Of a stretch of 39,310 nucleotides of DNA, positions 17,026-26,707 are shown in pieces. This DNA is from Alphaproteobacteria bacterium (lineage in GTDB: Bacteria > Pseudomonadota > Alphaproteobacteria > TMED109). The notes beneath the pieces were generated by a model. The model saw only the letters and a list, made by a program, of their open reading frames with translations. It was not told the DNA's origin and did no database searches. Location: positions 1-39,310 of the forward strand of contig JAJDYI010000022.1 of assembly GCA_022825235.1 (NCBI GenBank). The letters run 5' to 3'. Each line of letters starts with the position of its first letter. Positions within the stretch are counted from its first letter, which is position 1. A program made the position numbers and the translations under genes.

Positions 17026-18369
17026 CTATGACCCCGCCGCCTGATCGGGCCCCCAAGAGGGATCCGAAGCATCGGTAGGTGTCGGCAGTTCCCGCTCGCG
17101 GTTTCCCGTAATGTCGATGGTGTAAATCCGAATCGTGTCGGTGGTGCCAGCGCGGGGTTCAGTGCGCGCGAACGCCAAGAGGCGCCCGTTGGGTGCCCAG
17201 CTCGGCCCCTCCACGAGGAATCCGTCAGCGATCAGCCGCTCGCCGGTCCCGTCCGGATGCATGAGGCCGATGTAGAAGCGCCCCTTCACCGATTTCGTGA
17301 AGGCAATGTAGTCCCCGCGAGGCGACCATACCGGCGTGGTGTAGCTGCCCTCTCCAAAACTGATCCGGCGGGCAACGCCGCCGTCCGCATTCATCACGAA
17401 GAGGTGCGGCCGTCCCGAGCGGTCGGAACTGAACACGATCCGGTCGCCTTCAGGGCTGTAGCTCGGGGACGTGTCGATGGCCCGGCCTCGGGTCAGCTGC
17501 CCGAGGTCGCCGGTCTCGAGGTCAAGGGTGAAGACGTTGGTCACCCCGTCGCGTGCCAGTGACATGGCGACTTCCGACCCCTCCGGGTGGAACCGGGGCG
17601 CGAACGTCATGCCCGAGAACTGCCCCAGCGCCTCGCTTCTGCCTGCGTCGAGGTTGTACCGGAAGACGCTCGGTTCTCGGCCCTGGTAGCTGAAGTAGAG
17701 CGCGCCTTTCCCGTCGGGTGAGAAGCGCGGCGTCAGGACCAGGTGCGACCCGTCGGTGAGATACCGTTGGTTGGCGCCATCCTGGTCCATGATCGCGAGC
17801 CGCTTCACGCGCTCCGTCGCCGGTCCCGACTCGGCCACATACAGGATGCGTGTATCGAAATACCCGGGCTCTCCGGTCACGCGCGAGTAGATGCGGTCGG
17901 CAAGCACGTGCGCCATCCGCCGCGCCAGTGACAGCGGACCGTTTAGGCGGACACCGACCATCTCCCGACCGCCGTAGACATCCCAGGCCCGGGCTGCCAC
18001 CTCGATCGTCCCGTCGCCCCCGTCGCGAACCGTTCCGGCCACCAGCACCTGGGCATCGATGATCCGCCAGTCACGGAACCGCGGCTGTTCGGCGGCGTCC
18101 GCTGCGCGCTGCATGTAGGCATCCGGATCAATCTGGCGGAACAGCGCGGAACTCTGCAGATCATTCACGACGATATCGCCGATGTCGCCCGCGTCCGTGG
18201 CCAGTAGATTGCCTTCCACGTCGAGTGTCAGGGCAAACGGCACAGGTTCGATCCGTCCCTCGGTGATGTCGATCTCGAGGGGTCCTTCCTGAGCCGCCGC
18301 GAAATGACACGTGGCGAGCAGGACGAGAAAGGTCGCGGTTCCTTGAAGGAAGGCTGACATGCGTGACAT
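17026..18369 (-). CDS. tolB: Tol-Pal system beta-propeller protein TolB
   Basis: Periplasmic part of the Tol-Pal machine that links the inner membrane TolQRA complex to Pal and helps outer-membrane constriction at division. The protein has 447 residues. A signal peptide ends near residue 26 (...ATCHFAAAQ). The N-terminal alpha/beta domain is followed by a propeller with repeated PD40-type blades: TPRFSPDGKGALYFSYQGRE, APRFHPEGSEVAMSLARDG, SPSYSPEGDRIVFSSDRSGR, TPVWSPRGDYIAFTK and GPSWAPNGRLLAFARTE. An AGG with suitable spacing supports ATG 18369. The gene is the last of the tol run, 17 bases after tolA. The expected pal is missing downstream. Confidence 0.96.
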   Translation of the reverse strand: MSRMSAFLQGTATFLVLLATCHFAAAQEGPLEIDITEGRIEPVPFALTLDVEGNLLATDAGDIGDIVVNDLQSSALFRQIDPDAYMQRAADAAEQPRFRDWRIIDAQVLVAGTVRDGGDGTIEVAARAWDVYGGREMVGVRLNGPLSLARRMAHVLADRIYSRVTGEPGYFDTRILYVAESGPATERVKRLAIMDQDGANQRYLTDGSHLVLTPRFSPDGKGALYFSYQGREPSVFRYNLDAGRSEALGQFSGMTFAPRFHPEGSEVAMSLARDGVTNVFTLDLETGDLGQLTRGRAIDTSPSYSPEGDRIVFSSDRSGRPHLFVMNADGGVARRISFGEGSYTTPVWSPRGDYIAFTKSVKGRFYIGLMHPDGTGERLIADGFLVEGPSWAPNGRLLAFARTEPRAGTTDTIRIYTIDITGNRERELPTPTDASDPSWGPDQAAGS

Positions 18370-18386
18370 CGGGAGTACCTGGCAGG

Positions 18387-19355
18387 CTAGCGCTGTGGAC
18401 GGAAGTTTAGCCGCACGCGCCGCCAGAGTGCGTAATCCTCCGGCGGAAGCCCGGTGATCTTGCCGGTCCTGAGAATTGCCGCCTGGGCGCTATCAAGGAG
18501 GGGACGCAGCAGCGTGTTTCGATCGACCCGAGCCAGTTCCGACTCCGAAATCTGCAGGTCATGGATGGTGCCGTCCGGCTGCAGCTGGAACTCCAGGATC
18601 ACCGCCATGTCATCGACCTCCTGGAGCGCCGGCGGCCGGCGCCAGTTGGCCTGTATCTGTCTCTGGATCAGTCCGTAGATACGTGCCCGCGTAAACCGCT
18701 CTTCGGGGGTCTCGGACGTAAGGGGGGTGGGCGGCCGTTCGAGCGCCGCAAGCTGTTCGATGGTGTCCTCCAGTTTTGTGGCCGGCTCCTCGGGTTCCGG
18801 CGGCGCGGGCGCCCGATCGGAGAGGTCCCGGAGCATGTCGTCGAAGCGCGAGGGCGGCGGCGGCGGCGCGGGAGCAGGTTCGGGAGCCGGCGCGGCCTGA
18901 GCCGTTTCCGTTGGCGGCGGCTCCGGAGGCTCAGCCGGTGCGGGGGTCGGGGAGACAACCGTTGGCGCGGGGGCCGGCGCGGCCGGTTCGGGCGGTGGTG
19001 GCGGGGATCGGGACGGCGCAGGCTCGGGTGGAGGTGCCGCCACCGGGGCCGGTTCGGGTGGCGGAGAATCCACCGGTGCGCTGGACACCTCGGGTGGCGG
19101 CGGACTCACGGCAGCTACCGGTTCCGGCGGTGGTGGTGGTGGCGGGGCGAGGTCCTCCGATTCCGGGTCCCGTTGTGGGGCCGGCGGCGGCGGCGGAACG
19201 TCGGGCGCCTCGCGCGCGGGCTCGAGTGCCTGTGCCACCTCCACATCGATGGACGGCGGCAGGACGATCGGGCGCGACAGGGTCGGCAGGCCCACCACTG
19301 CGAGGGTCACGAAGAGGGCGTGCAGCAGGACCGATAGAAAGACACTACGGCCCAC
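18387..19355 (-). CDS. tolA: Tol-Pal system protein TolA
   Basis: Inner-membrane-anchored energy transducer of the Tol system, 322 residues. It starts with GTG at 19355 (MGRSVFLSVLLHALFVTLAV), giving one membrane anchor at about residues 4-25. Residues 45-185 are an extreme Pro/Glu/Ala-rich linker with runs of five to seven prolines, in place of the long Ala/Lys/Glu helix of enterobacterial TolA. The C-terminal TolA/TonB-like domain (about 220-322) has YGLIQRQIQANWRRPPAL and VILEFQLQPDGTIHDLQI. The call over TonB rests on position between tolR and tolB. The gene lies four bases downstream of tolR. Confidence 0.9.
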   Translation of the reverse strand: MGRSVFLSVLLHALFVTLAVVGLPTLSRPIVLPPSIDVEVAQALEPAREAPDVPPPPPAPQRDPESEDLAPPPPPPPEPVAAVSPPPPEVSSAPVDSPPPEPAPVAAPPPEPAPSRSPPPPPEPAAPAPAPTVVSPTPAPAEPPEPPPTETAQAAPAPEPAPAPPPPPSRFDDMLRDLSDRAPAPPEPEEPATKLEDTIEQLAALERPPTPLTSETPEERFTRARIYGLIQRQIQANWRRPPALQEVDDMAVILEFQLQPDGTIHDLQISESELARVDRNTLLRPLLDSAQAAILRTGKITGLPPEDYALWRRVRLNFRPQR

Positions 19356-19359
19356 AGCG

Positions 19360-19803
19360 TCAGGGCCCGTCGGGGTCGGGCGGCACCGTCACGAGGGCCA
19401 CGCGATGTTGACCCGACGCCGAAATGAGTCCGATCACTTCCATGATCCGACCGTAGTCTACATCGCGGTCCCCTCGAACAAACACCCGCTGGTCGGGCCT
19501 GGCGCCCTGGATGGCGTCCAGCTTCGCGGCCAGGGTCTCCACTTCAACCGGCGTGTCGAGCAGCAGGACCTGCCCATCCGCCTGGACAGTCACGACGATG
19601 GGTTCGTCGTTGCCCGGGATGGGTTCGGCATCCGCCTCCGGCAGGTTGACGCTCACGCCCGTGGTCAACAGGGGCGCGGTGATCATGAACACAACCAGCA
19701 GCACGAGCATCACGTCGACCAGTGGCGTGACATTGATTTCCGACATCGGGGCCCGGGTGCCTCGACCGGCGCGCGCCTTGTGCTGAACCGGGTCGATCTT
19801 CAC
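19360..19803 (-). CDS. tolR: Tol-Pal system protein TolR (ExbD family)
   Basis: Proton-motive-force coupled partner of TolQ, 147 residues. It has one N-terminal transmembrane helix with the conserved membrane Asp (ISEINVTPLVDVMLVLLVVF), followed by a periplasmic domain. It starts with GTG at 19803 and overlaps the tolQ stop by four bases (GTGA), which points to translational coupling. Length and motif are normal for the family. Confidence 0.95.
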   Translation of the reverse strand: MKIDPVQHKARAGRGTRAPMSEINVTPLVDVMLVLLVVFMITAPLLTTGVSVNLPEADAEPIPGNDEPIVVTVQADGQVLLLDTPVEVETLAAKLDAIQGARPDQRVFVRGDRDVDYGRIMEVIGLISASGQHRVALVTVPPDPDGP

Positions 19804-20510
19804 GACTCGTTCTCGTCGATATGGCGTGACAGCAACGCGCCCAGCTCGCTCGCGAACGTTTCCAGCCGGGCGGCATAGCGGTTGAGATCGCTTGAGATCT
19901 TATTGTAGGCCACCACCGCGGGAATGGCGGCCAGCAGCCCGAGCGCCGTCGCGAACAGCGCCTCGGCGATGCCCGGCGCCACCACGGCAAGTGACGTGTC
20001 CTGACTCACCGCAATCGACTGGAAACTGTTCATGATTCCCCAGACCGTCCCGAACAGGCCCACAAACGGCGCGGTCGACCCGACCGTCGCCAGAAAGCCC
20101 ACGTTCCGCTCGAGGGCATCCATTTCCCGGGTGACGGTCACATGCATCACCTGCCCGATTCGCTCGCTGAGGCCCGCCGCGATCGTGCGCTGACGTTCCG
20201 TCTGCGCGATCGACCGCTGCCACTCATTCATGCCGGACACGAACACTGCGGCCAGCGGGTGATCGGGGCGGCTCTGGAGATGTCGGTGCAGTTCCTCCAA
20301 TGAGCCACCCGACCAGAACGTTTGCTCGAACTGGTTGGCCTTCCGCTTGAGGTACCGCAGCCGGCCGATCTTCTGGATGATCACCGCCCAGCTCCAGATC
20401 GACGCTAGGACGAGTACCACCAGCACCGCCTTCACCACGAGGTCGGCCTGCAGGACAAGGCCCCAAATCGTCAGGTCGATGTCACCGGTTGTCGTGAGAA
20501 TCTCGTCCAT
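19800..20510 (-). CDS. tolQ: Tol-Pal system protein TolQ (MotA/TolQ/ExbB family)
   Basis: Polytopic inner-membrane protein of 236 residues that forms the proton channel of the Tol motor with TolR. It has an N-terminal helix (VVKAVLVVLVLASIWSWAVI), a cytoplasmic domain, and two later helices. The family signature is AERNVGFLATVGSTAPFVGL-like (here LERNVGFLATVGSTAPFVGL), then FGTVWGIMNSF and AEALFATALGLLAAIPAVVA. It begins at ATG 20510, 20 bases after ybgC, and overlaps tolR. Confidence 0.96.
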   Translation of the reverse strand: MDEILTTTGDIDLTIWGLVLQADLVVKAVLVVLVLASIWSWAVIIQKIGRLRYLKRKANQFEQTFWSGGSLEELHRHLQSRPDHPLAAVFVSGMNEWQRSIAQTERQRTIAAGLSERIGQVMHVTVTREMDALERNVGFLATVGSTAPFVGLFGTVWGIMNSFQSIAVSQDTSLAVVAPGIAEALFATALGLLAAIPAVVAYNKISSDLNRYAARLETFASELGALLSRHIDENES

Positions 20511-20530
20511 GTAACTGAAGATGTCCGGAA

Positions 20531-20977
20531 TTATCGACGGGTCAAGTTGGCGAATGCCGCGGCCACGGGAGCGGGCCAGCGCCGAGGACGCCCATCCCTA
20601 GCCACGCAGGCCAGGGTCAGGGCGAACTCCACCAGCACTGTGTCCCGAGTCCGAATGGTTTGTGAAAGCCGAAGCCTGGCCCCGCTCGCGGAGCCCGTTC
20701 CGGTATGCACTTCTAACACATCGTCGAGGCGGGCCGGAGCGTGAAATTGCACATGCATCTCGCGAACGACAAAGAACACCTCGTGCTCGGCCAGCATGAC
20801 CGTGTGCTCGATACCGAGGCAGCGCAACATCTCGGTCCGGGCCCTCTCCGCGTAGCGGAGGTAGTCCGCATGATAGACAATGCCACCGGTGTCCGTGTCT
20901 TCGAAGTAAACCCGTACCGGAAAGACATGCGTGCCATTCCGGAAACACCCGCTGGAGGGCGTTGCCTCATTCGTCAT
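20531..20977 (-). CDS. ybgC: Tol-Pal-associated acyl-CoA thioesterase YbgC
   Basis: Hot-dog-fold thioesterase of 148 residues that usually heads the tol operon. The active-site motif [20 protein letters not shown] contains the catalytic Asp, and [15 protein letters not shown] follows. The open frame extends far upstream inside ruvB, but the ATG at 20977 gives the family length and overlaps the ruvB stop by 11 bases, so it is the likely start. It links the ruv and tol gene runs into one apparent transcript. Confidence 0.92.
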   Translation of the reverse strand: MTNEATPSSGCFRNGTHVFPVRVYFEDTDTGGIVYHADYLRYAERARTEMLRCLGIEHTVMLAEHEVFFVVREMHVQFHAPARLDDVLEVHTGTGSASGARLRLSQTIRTRDTVLVEFALTLACVARDGRPRRWPAPVAAAFANLTRR

Positions 20978-22043
20978 CGGCAGATCCGCCCTCTGACCCG
21001 TCGTCCGAAGTGAACAGTCCGGGAAGGGTTCCCCCTTGGGGCGGTTCCAAATCCAGCCGGCTCCACGCCGACGCGGTGGCGACGCGACCGGCGGGCGTCC
21101 GCTGCAGAAATCCCGTCTGCAGCAGAAACGGCTCCACCACATCCTGGAGAGTCTCGGCCTCCTCGGACAGCGCGGCCGCGAGAGTGTCAATCCCGACGGG
21201 GCCCCCACCGTAGTTGCGGATCAGACAGTCGAGATACCGGCGATCCATCGCGTCCAGGCCATCGGCATCAATGTGCAGTTGCTGCAACGCGGATTCCGCG
21301 TCGCGCTTCAGCACTGCGTTCACACCCCGGACGGTCGCGAAGTCCCGAACGCGGCGCAGGAGGCGTGTTGCCACCCGCGGTGTGCCGCGGGCACGCCTGG
21401 CGATCTCGCCCGCAGCGTCGGCAGCGAGGTCGAGGCCAAGCAGCGAGGCACCGCGCCCGATGATGCGCTGCAGTTCCTCGGACGAGTAAAACTCCACTTG
21501 GAACAGGATTCCGAACCTTTCGCGCATCGGGTTCGAAAGGCGGCCGGCTCGCGTTGTCGCACCCACCAGGGTGAAGGGCGGAAGCTCGATCCGCATCGTC
21601 CTGGCACCCGGACCGCGGCCGATCACGATATCGAGCCGAAAATCCTCCAGAGCGGGGTAGAGCGTTTCCTCGACGGTGACGGGCAACCGGTGGATCTCGT
21701 CTACGAACAGCACGTCCCGCGCATCGAGCCCGGTCAGGATGGCGGCGAGATCACCGGGGCGTGCCAGCGCCGGTCCCGAGGTGACCAGGATGCGGGTGCC
21801 CAGTTCCTGCGCGACAATGTGCGCCAGCGTGGTCTTGCCGAGCCCCGGCGGTCCGTGGAGCAGGACGTGGTCCAGCGCCTCTTTCCGTGCCCGCGCCGCC
21901 TGGATGAAGACGCGCAGATTCGGAAGATTGCGTTCCTGGCCGATGAATTCGTCGAAGCGCGTCGGCCGAAGTGCCCGGTCTGCCGGCTGCCGTGGCCCGG
22001 CGCCAACGACCCGCATGCCGTCGAGAGATGCCTCCGGGCTCAC
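20967..22043 (-). CDS. ruvB: Holliday junction branch migration ATPase RuvB
   Basis: AAA+ motor of 358 residues that drives branch migration with RuvA. The Walker A motif is [20 protein letters not shown], Walker B is [10 protein letters not shown], and sensor 1 lies in [20 protein letters not shown]. The C-terminal winged helix contains [17 protein letters not shown]. It begins at GTG 22043, which overlaps the ruvA stop (GTGA). It is slightly longer than the E. coli protein (336 residues) because of tails at both ends. Confidence 0.97.
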   Translation of the reverse strand: MSPEASLDGMRVVGAGPRQPADRALRPTRFDEFIGQERNLPNLRVFIQAARARKEALDHVLLHGPPGLGKTTLAHIVAQELGTRILVTSGPALARPGDLAAILTGLDARDVLFVDEIHRLPVTVEETLYPALEDFRLDIVIGRGPGARTMRIELPPFTLVGATTRAGRLSNPMRERFGILFQVEFYSSEELQRIIGRGASLLGLDLAADAAGEIARRARGTPRVATRLLRRVRDFATVRGVNAVLKRDAESALQQLHIDADGLDAMDRRYLDCLIRNYGGGPVGIDTLAAALSEEAETLQDVVEPFLLQTGFLQRTPAGRVATASAWSRLDLEPPQGGTLPGLFTSDDGSEGGSADDE

Positions 22044-22630
22044 CGGGCGATCGCCCTGAGCGCGTGCCGGACGAGGTCTTCGGCGCTCCCGTCTGGATGC
22101 TCTGCCTGCACACCCGACAGGGCTTCAACAGCCTCGATGCGGCCGTACCCGAGCGCCACCAGGGCATCGATGGCATCGCGGTAGACGCCCCCGACGGAAC
22201 CCGGCCCCTCATCCACGGAGGTCGGCACAGCGTCCACCCGGTGCCTGAGTTCGGTCACAATGCGCGAAGCAGCGCGCGCGCCAATGCCGTGAGCACGGGT
22301 GATGGCCTTCACGTCGCTCGCAGCCACGGCTTTCTCAAGTTCAGCAGGTCCCAGGGCATCGAGCGTTGCGAGCGCGGTCTTGGCGCCGATGCCCTGCACC
22401 GTCAGGAGTGCCCGGAACCAGCCTCGCTCGGCCTCGTCCCGGAAACCGATGAGTTCCACGGCATTGTCGCGCGCACTGGTGTGTACCAGCACTTCCACAT
22501 CCGGCCGGGTATCGAGAAGCCAGCCCAAGGTGCGGCGAGTACATGTGACCTGATAGCCGACACCGCCGACATCGATCACGGCCCAGTCCTCGCCCGATGA
22601 GTCCAGCAGGCCACGGAGCTTGGCGATCAT
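22040..22630 (-). CDS. ruvA: Holliday junction DNA-binding protein RuvA
   Basis: Protein of 196 residues whose tetramer holds the four-way junction and recruits RuvB. The N-terminal OB-fold begins [20 protein letters not shown]. Two helix-hairpin-helix motifs follow ([19 protein letters not shown] and [16 protein letters not shown]). The C-terminal RuvB-contact domain has [19 protein letters not shown]. The ATG overlaps the ruvC stop by four bases (ATGA). Confidence 0.96.
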   Translation of the reverse strand: MIAKLRGLLDSSGEDWAVIDVGGVGYQVTCTRRTLGWLLDTRPDVEVLVHTSARDNAVELIGFRDEAERGWFRALLTVQGIGAKTALATLDALGPAELEKAVAASDVKAITRAHGIGARAASRIVTELRHRVDAVPTSVDEGPGSVGGVYRDAIDALVALGYGRIEAVEALSGVQAEHPDGSAEDLVRHALRAIAR

Positions 22631-23130
22631 GACCGACCGCCGGCCCGAGCGGTGCGGGCGTGCATCTGTGCATGGTTGGCGTGGCAGATCGCCACCGCGA
22701 GCGCGTCCGATGCATCATGGGTCTCGGCCTTGGAGCGCGGGAGCTGCATCCGCACGAGCGTGGCGACCTGTTCCTTGCTGGCGTGACCGTGGCCGGTCAC
22801 CGCCTGCTTGACCGTGGTTGCCGCGTACTCGTGCACCGGCAACCGGCAGCGTGCCACGGCGACGATGACCGCGCCCCGGGCCTGCCCGAGCGCCAATGTC
22901 GAGCGCGGGTTGCGATTGCCGAAGACCTGTTCGAGCGCCGCCTCGTCGGGTTCGTGCGAAGCAAGTACCGCGCCGAGCTCGGCGTCGATCGCGCCCAATC
23001 GTTCCGCCATGGTGTCCCGCGGACGCGTGCGAATGGCACCAGACGCCACGAAGGACAGGTCCCTTCCCTGCACGTCGATGATCCCCCAGCCGGTTTGCAC
23101 CAGGCTCGGATCCAGGCCAATCAGACGCAT
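22627..23130 (-). CDS. ruvC: Crossover junction endodeoxyribonuclease RuvC
   Basis: Resolvase that nicks Holliday junctions symmetrically; 167 residues. With the ATG at 23130 the first catalytic Asp is residue 7 (MRLIGLDPSL), as in E. coli, so I prefer it to a GTG four codons upstream (23142). Glu67 is in AALEQVFGNRN, and the two late acidic residues are in HDASDALAVAICH. It is coupled to ruvA and lies 44 bases after yebC. Confidence 0.95.
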   Translation of the reverse strand: MRLIGLDPSLVQTGWGIIDVQGRDLSFVASGAIRTRPRDTMAERLGAIDAELGAVLASHEPDEAALEQVFGNRNPRSTLALGQARGAVIVAVARCRLPVHEYAATTVKQAVTGHGHASKEQVATLVRMQLPRSKAETHDASDALAVAICHANHAQMHARTARAGGRS

Positions 23131-23174
23131 CGGTGCCGGCACGCCACGTCAGCGCTCCGCGGTCCGCTCCAGGG

Positions 23175-23930
23175 TCAGGTGGATTCTCGCAGCTTCTCGA
23201 GGACGTCGTCCGGCACCTCCAGGTTGGCCGAGACCGACTGCACGTCGTCGTTGTCTTCCAGCACTTCGATCATGCGGAAAAGAGTCCGTGCCTGATCCTC
23301 GTTCACCGGCACCATCGTGTGCGGAACCCACTCCAGCCGGGCGCTGGTCGGTGTCCCGAACTGTTCGATCAGCGCATCCCTGACCGTGCCGAACGTGTCC
23401 GACTCGGTCCGTACCTCGTGCATGTCGGCACCCGAAATCACATCATCGGCACCAGCCTCGGCCGCCGCTTCAAGCATGGCATCGGCGTCGCCCGTCTCGG
23501 CCGGGTACCGGATCACCCCCTGACGGGAGAACGCAAAGCCCACGCTTCCGGTCTCTCCGAGCGTGCCTCCGTGCTTGCCGAACGCAGCACGCACCTCCGA
23601 GACCGTACGGTTTCGGTTGTCGGTCAGGGCCTCGACGATGACCGCCACCCCACCGGTGGCATGACCCTCGTACCGGACCTCCTGATAATCGCTGCCGGCC
23701 GCCGGTCCCTGCGCCTTCTGAATGGACCGCTCGATCCGGTCCTTCGGCATGTTCTCGGCTCGGGCGGCCAGGACCGCGGTGCGCAGTCGAGGGTTCTTGT
23801 CAGGGTCCGGTAGCCCCGAGCGGGCGGCGACAGTGATTTCACGGGAGAGCTTGGAAAAGATCTTGGATCGCTTGGCGTCCTGCGCGCCCTTGCGATACAT
23901 GATGTTCTTGAATTGCGAATGGCCAGCCAT
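23175..23930 (-). CDS. yebC: YebC/PmpR family protein (TACO1-like)
   Basis: Protein of 251 residues, the normal family length. It begins [20 protein letters not shown] and continues with [15 protein letters not shown]. Family members were first annotated as DNA-binding regulators and more recently linked to translation of difficult sequences. The usual MAGHSKWANI start is [10 protein letters not shown] here. The gene heads the ruv-tol block on the minus strand. The 208 bases between it and the NosR-like gene show no clear promoter. Confidence 0.93.
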   Translation of the reverse strand: MAGHSQFKNIMYRKGAQDAKRSKIFSKLSREITVAARSGLPDPDKNPRLRTAVLAARAENMPKDRIERSIQKAQGPAAGSDYQEVRYEGHATGGVAVIVEALTDNRNRTVSEVRAAFGKHGGTLGETGSVGFAFSRQGVIRYPAETGDADAMLEAAAEAGADDVISGADMHEVRTESDTFGTVRDALIEQFGTPTSARLEWVPHTMVPVNEDQARTLFRMIEVLEDNDDVQSVSANLEVPDDVLEKLREST

Positions 23931-24138
23931 GAGCGTTTCGGCAAGTTGCTGGAATGCTGAGTCTCGCTCGCCAATCTAACACAATGGACCACTGCCGAGT
24001 TGCGTTCCGGCGCCGGCCGCAGCCGGGCCAGGACTGCGACCGCATCAGGTTCGTTGCCCTCAGCGGCGGCTACCTGCCGGCCGTTCCGGCCTGCCGCCCG
24101 GTGCGCCCGACTGGTAGCCTGCGGTCGACACCGATCCG

Positions 24139-26466
24139 CTAGGCCGAGGCGGTGGCGGGCCTCGCGGCGGTCTCCGCTGCGGCCCGGGCCTTCAGCTGTG
24201 CAACCAGCGGCGGGCACCGGGTCTTGTCGTCGTGCAGGACCTGGCAGTCGAGGCAGTAGAAGCACTCGCTCATGTTGATCTTCCCCGACCGGTCGATGGC
24301 GCCGGTGGGACAGACGGGACCGCAAGCCTGGCACGGACTGCCGCATTCGGGTCGACGGCGAAGGAACGAGAACAAGCGGATCCGGCCCAGGATCGCGAGG
24401 CCGGCGCCCAGCGGGCACAGGAACCGGCAGAACGCCCGCTCCACGAACAGCGCCAGGATCAGGAGACCGCCGGCCCATAGCACCGCTGCAGTCGGGGCAT
24501 CGAAGCGGAGGGTGATCGCAGTCTTGAACGGCTCGATGCCGGCTGCCCAGGCAGCCCACTCGAAATCCACGAACGTGAGCACGAGCAGGACCGCCAGGAC
24601 CACGTATTTCACGCCGGTCAGGCGCTTGGTCCACAGGGGCGGGATGCGGGGCCGCCGGACCCGGAACGTCCGGGCAAGCCGGCCGAGGAGCTCCTGCATG
24701 GCCCCGTACGGGCACAGCCAGCCGCAGAAGAGCGAGCGCCCCCAGAACGGCAGGGACACGAGGGCGGCGACGCCCACGATGGTAATCAGGGGCTCGGCGA
24801 GGAAACCGGCGAACCCACCCCCGTAGAACGGGACCTGGACCACGTTCATCAGGTGGAGCACCGTGAGCTGCCCGCCGGCAACGATCCCGAGCCAGCCGAC
24901 GATCCACACGAGGAGGCCAATCCGGATGATCCGGTACAGGGTGCGGTGGCGGACAATGAGGCGCTGGAACGCCAGCGTCAGGATGACCGCGAGCGCCGTC
25001 ATCAACCCGAGCACCACGGTCACGGGCTGGTCGCGCCAGATCCCCTGCCAGTCCAGCCCACCGTCGATCGCGCCCAGAGCCGCCGTCTCCACGGGCGGCA
25101 ACGGCAGCGGCTCGGCGCGCACGTACCGCGCGGGGATGGTGTAGGTGACCGGGAAGACTGCGGACGCCGGCACGGCGTCCTCGGGCGCACCCCGGGCGAG
25201 GTCCCCATCGACCACGTACTCGAGAGTCCACGGTCGGGTCGGATCCGGTCCAGTGCCGGGCGCGAAGTAGAACAGTCCCTGGTCGTCGAGGGTCGGGGCC
25301 TCGGCAATGTGGTGGAAGGGAAGCGACTTGAAGAGCGTGGGCGTCAGCGTGATGGTGCGGTCGTCCTGGCGAATGAGAAGCCTGTCGTAGACGTCCGGCG
25401 CCACCGCGGTCGCGCGCGTGTCCCGGAAGCCGATCGGACCCCGGAACCCGACCCAGACGACCACGTCTCCCACCGACCGGCCCGCGGACACGTACTGGTC
25501 GTACCAGCGGCGGTCGAGGATGTTGATGCCGACGCCGGCCGGCGTGACGAATGCCGCATAGACCTCGGCGACCGGCTCGTCGGCGCCCGCGTAGCGCACG
25601 GACCTGGGAAGTGCCGTGTTGGCGTCGCCGGCCAATGCGGCCTCCAGGTCCCCGACCGTCACTGTGCGCGCGGCGATCGAACCGTCCTCCAGCAGCGATG
25701 CCCACGGCTGCTCGTGCATGAGCTCGAGATCGAGCACCCGGCCGAGGTCGTCGGCCGAGAGGACCGACCCCCGGTCCCGCATGACCTTGCGCGCTCCGCG
25801 CATGATCGAATCCATGAACAGGAGTGACGAGGTCGTGATCCGCGAGATGGCATCGACCGGGACCAGGTCCGACGTGTCCCCCGCAGTCTCGCGCATCGCG
25901 ATCGCCTCGCCCTCCAGGACCGAATCCGACAGTCCGAGGCGCATGCTGATTCCGCGCGCGGTATCGATGTCCGTGTACTGCGTCAGGTACTGGTGGAAAT
26001 CCTCGTCGGTCCGGCCAAGGATGGCGATCGGCTCGACGTGGGCGAGCAGCCGCACGCCGGACAAGACCCCGTCCGTCCGCACGCCGACCAGGAGATGGAA
26101 GGGCCGCCGTGAGTAGCCCAGCCCGCGGACGGTATCGTACGTCTCGAAGGCGTAGCCTATGCGCTCACCCCCCTGGTAGACGTCAACGCTCGGAAAGTCG
26201 CCCTCGACGAACTCGTACGAATCCGCACCCGGAAAGACGTACTGGAGGGTCTCGACGTTCAGGTACGTCGCCAGAAATGAATCCGCGCCAGGCGCGATCG
26301 TGGCCTCTTCGGGCTCCTCCTCCTTCGCCTGCTGCAGGATGGTGGGCCCCTGCGCCAGCGCGGGCACCGCCGGCAGCAGTCCCAAGAGCAGCAGGCTCAC
26401 GCCCGCAAGCACCTGTGTACGCCATGTACGCCAGCCGGCGTTGCCGGCAACAGTCGTGCTTGGCAT
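24139..26466 (-). CDS. NosR/NirI-like FMN-binding polyferredoxin membrane protein
   Basis: Membrane electron-transfer protein of about 775 residues. It starts with a signal-type segment (MPSTTVAGNAGWRTWRTQVL, then LLLLGLLPAVPALAQ). The large periplasmic part resembles the NosR FMN-binding region. The flavin-Thr motif, often SGAT, would be SRIT here (VDAISRITTSSLLFMD). Several transmembrane helices follow, with two CxxxCP loops (FCGWLCPYGAM and FCRFLCPLGAG). The C-terminal 4Fe-4S motifs are CGSPCQACGPVCPTGAI and CFYCLDCQ. I place the start at ATG 26466, with AGGAGG at 26477-26482. A longer frame back to a TTG at 26559 only reads through a copy of the livF tail. No nosZ, nosD or nir genes are in the window, so a role in N2O reduction is unproven. 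Confidence 0.82.
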   Translation of the reverse strand: MPSTTVAGNAGWRTWRTQVLAGVSLLLLGLLPAVPALAQGPTILQQAKEEEPEEATIAPGADSFLATYLNVETLQYVFPGADSYEFVEGDFPSVDVYQGGERIGYAFETYDTVRGLGYSRRPFHLLVGVRTDGVLSGVRLLAHVEPIAILGRTDEDFHQYLTQYTDIDTARGISMRLGLSDSVLEGEAIAMRETAGDTSDLVPVDAISRITTSSLLFMDSIMRGARKVMRDRGSVLSADDLGRVLDLELMHEQPWASLLEDGSIAARTVTVGDLEAALAGDANTALPRSVRYAGADEPVAEVYAAFVTPAGVGINILDRRWYDQYVSAGRSVGDVVVWVGFRGPIGFRDTRATAVAPDVYDRLLIRQDDRTITLTPTLFKSLPFHHIAEAPTLDDQGLFYFAPGTGPDPTRPWTLEYVVDGDLARGAPEDAVPASAVFPVTYTIPARYVRAEPLPLPPVETAALGAIDGGLDWQGIWRDQPVTVVLGLMTALAVILTLAFQRLIVRHRTLYRIIRIGLLVWIVGWLGIVAGGQLTVLHLMNVVQVPFYGGGFAGFLAEPLITIVGVAALVSLPFWGRSLFCGWLCPYGAMQELLGRLARTFRVRRPRIPPLWTKRLTGVKYVVLAVLLVLTFVDFEWAAWAAGIEPFKTAITLRFDAPTAAVLWAGGLLILALFVERAFCRFLCPLGAGLAILGRIRLFSFLRRRPECGSPCQACGPVCPTGAIDRSGKINMSECFYCLDCQVLHDDKTRCPPLVAQLKARAAAETAARPATASA

Positions 26467-26558
26467 CCCGGATCCCCCTCCTGCCGGATTTCCGAAGCCG
26501 AGACAAACCCCCTTCTTGTCAGAAGGTTCGGTCAGGTGACTACTGGATGCGCCTTCCA
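26427..26558 (-). repeat. Diverged copy of the livF 3' end, overlapping the nosR-like start
   Basis: This stretch aligns by eye with 26709-26838, the real livF 3' end, over about 130 bases. About three quarters of positions are identical, with a 3-base and a 1-base indel. Translated, the copy gives EGASSSHLTEPSDKKG against EGASEQLTENSDVKEF in LivF. The single-base loss shifts the frame, so the copy ends inside the nosR-like reading frame. The shared GGGATGCCAAGCAC contains the nosR-like ATG, which in livF lies out of frame. The 150 bases between the two copies (26559-26707) hold nothing else I can name. Confidence 0.75.
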
Positions 26559-26707
26559 AGCCAGCTCAGCTCGATGCCCGAATATAGCGACAGTAAGCCG
26601 ACCTGCGCTTCGCATCCGGTCAACCCCGACATGAGATCGCCCCCCCTGGCGCTGCGGACTGCCGCCGCACGCCCGGTCGCGCCCGACGCGCGATCGCCGG
26701 TAGCTCC

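Noticed and set aside
18530-19240. Pro-rich repeats in tolA as a distinct repeat element
   Set aside because: They are the proline-rich linker of TolA and stay in frame; low-complexity linkers are common in alphaproteobacterial TolA.
23624-25705. A 693-codon minus-strand frame over yebC and the NosR-like gene
   Set aside because: It spans two genes with clear motifs in another frame and has shadow-type composition (Arg/Gly/Pro/His).
26467-26559. N-terminal extension of the NosR-like protein to a TTG at 26559
   Set aside because: The extra 31 codons are a frameshifted copy of the livF tail, and a signal peptide with AGGAGG upstream begins at 26466.
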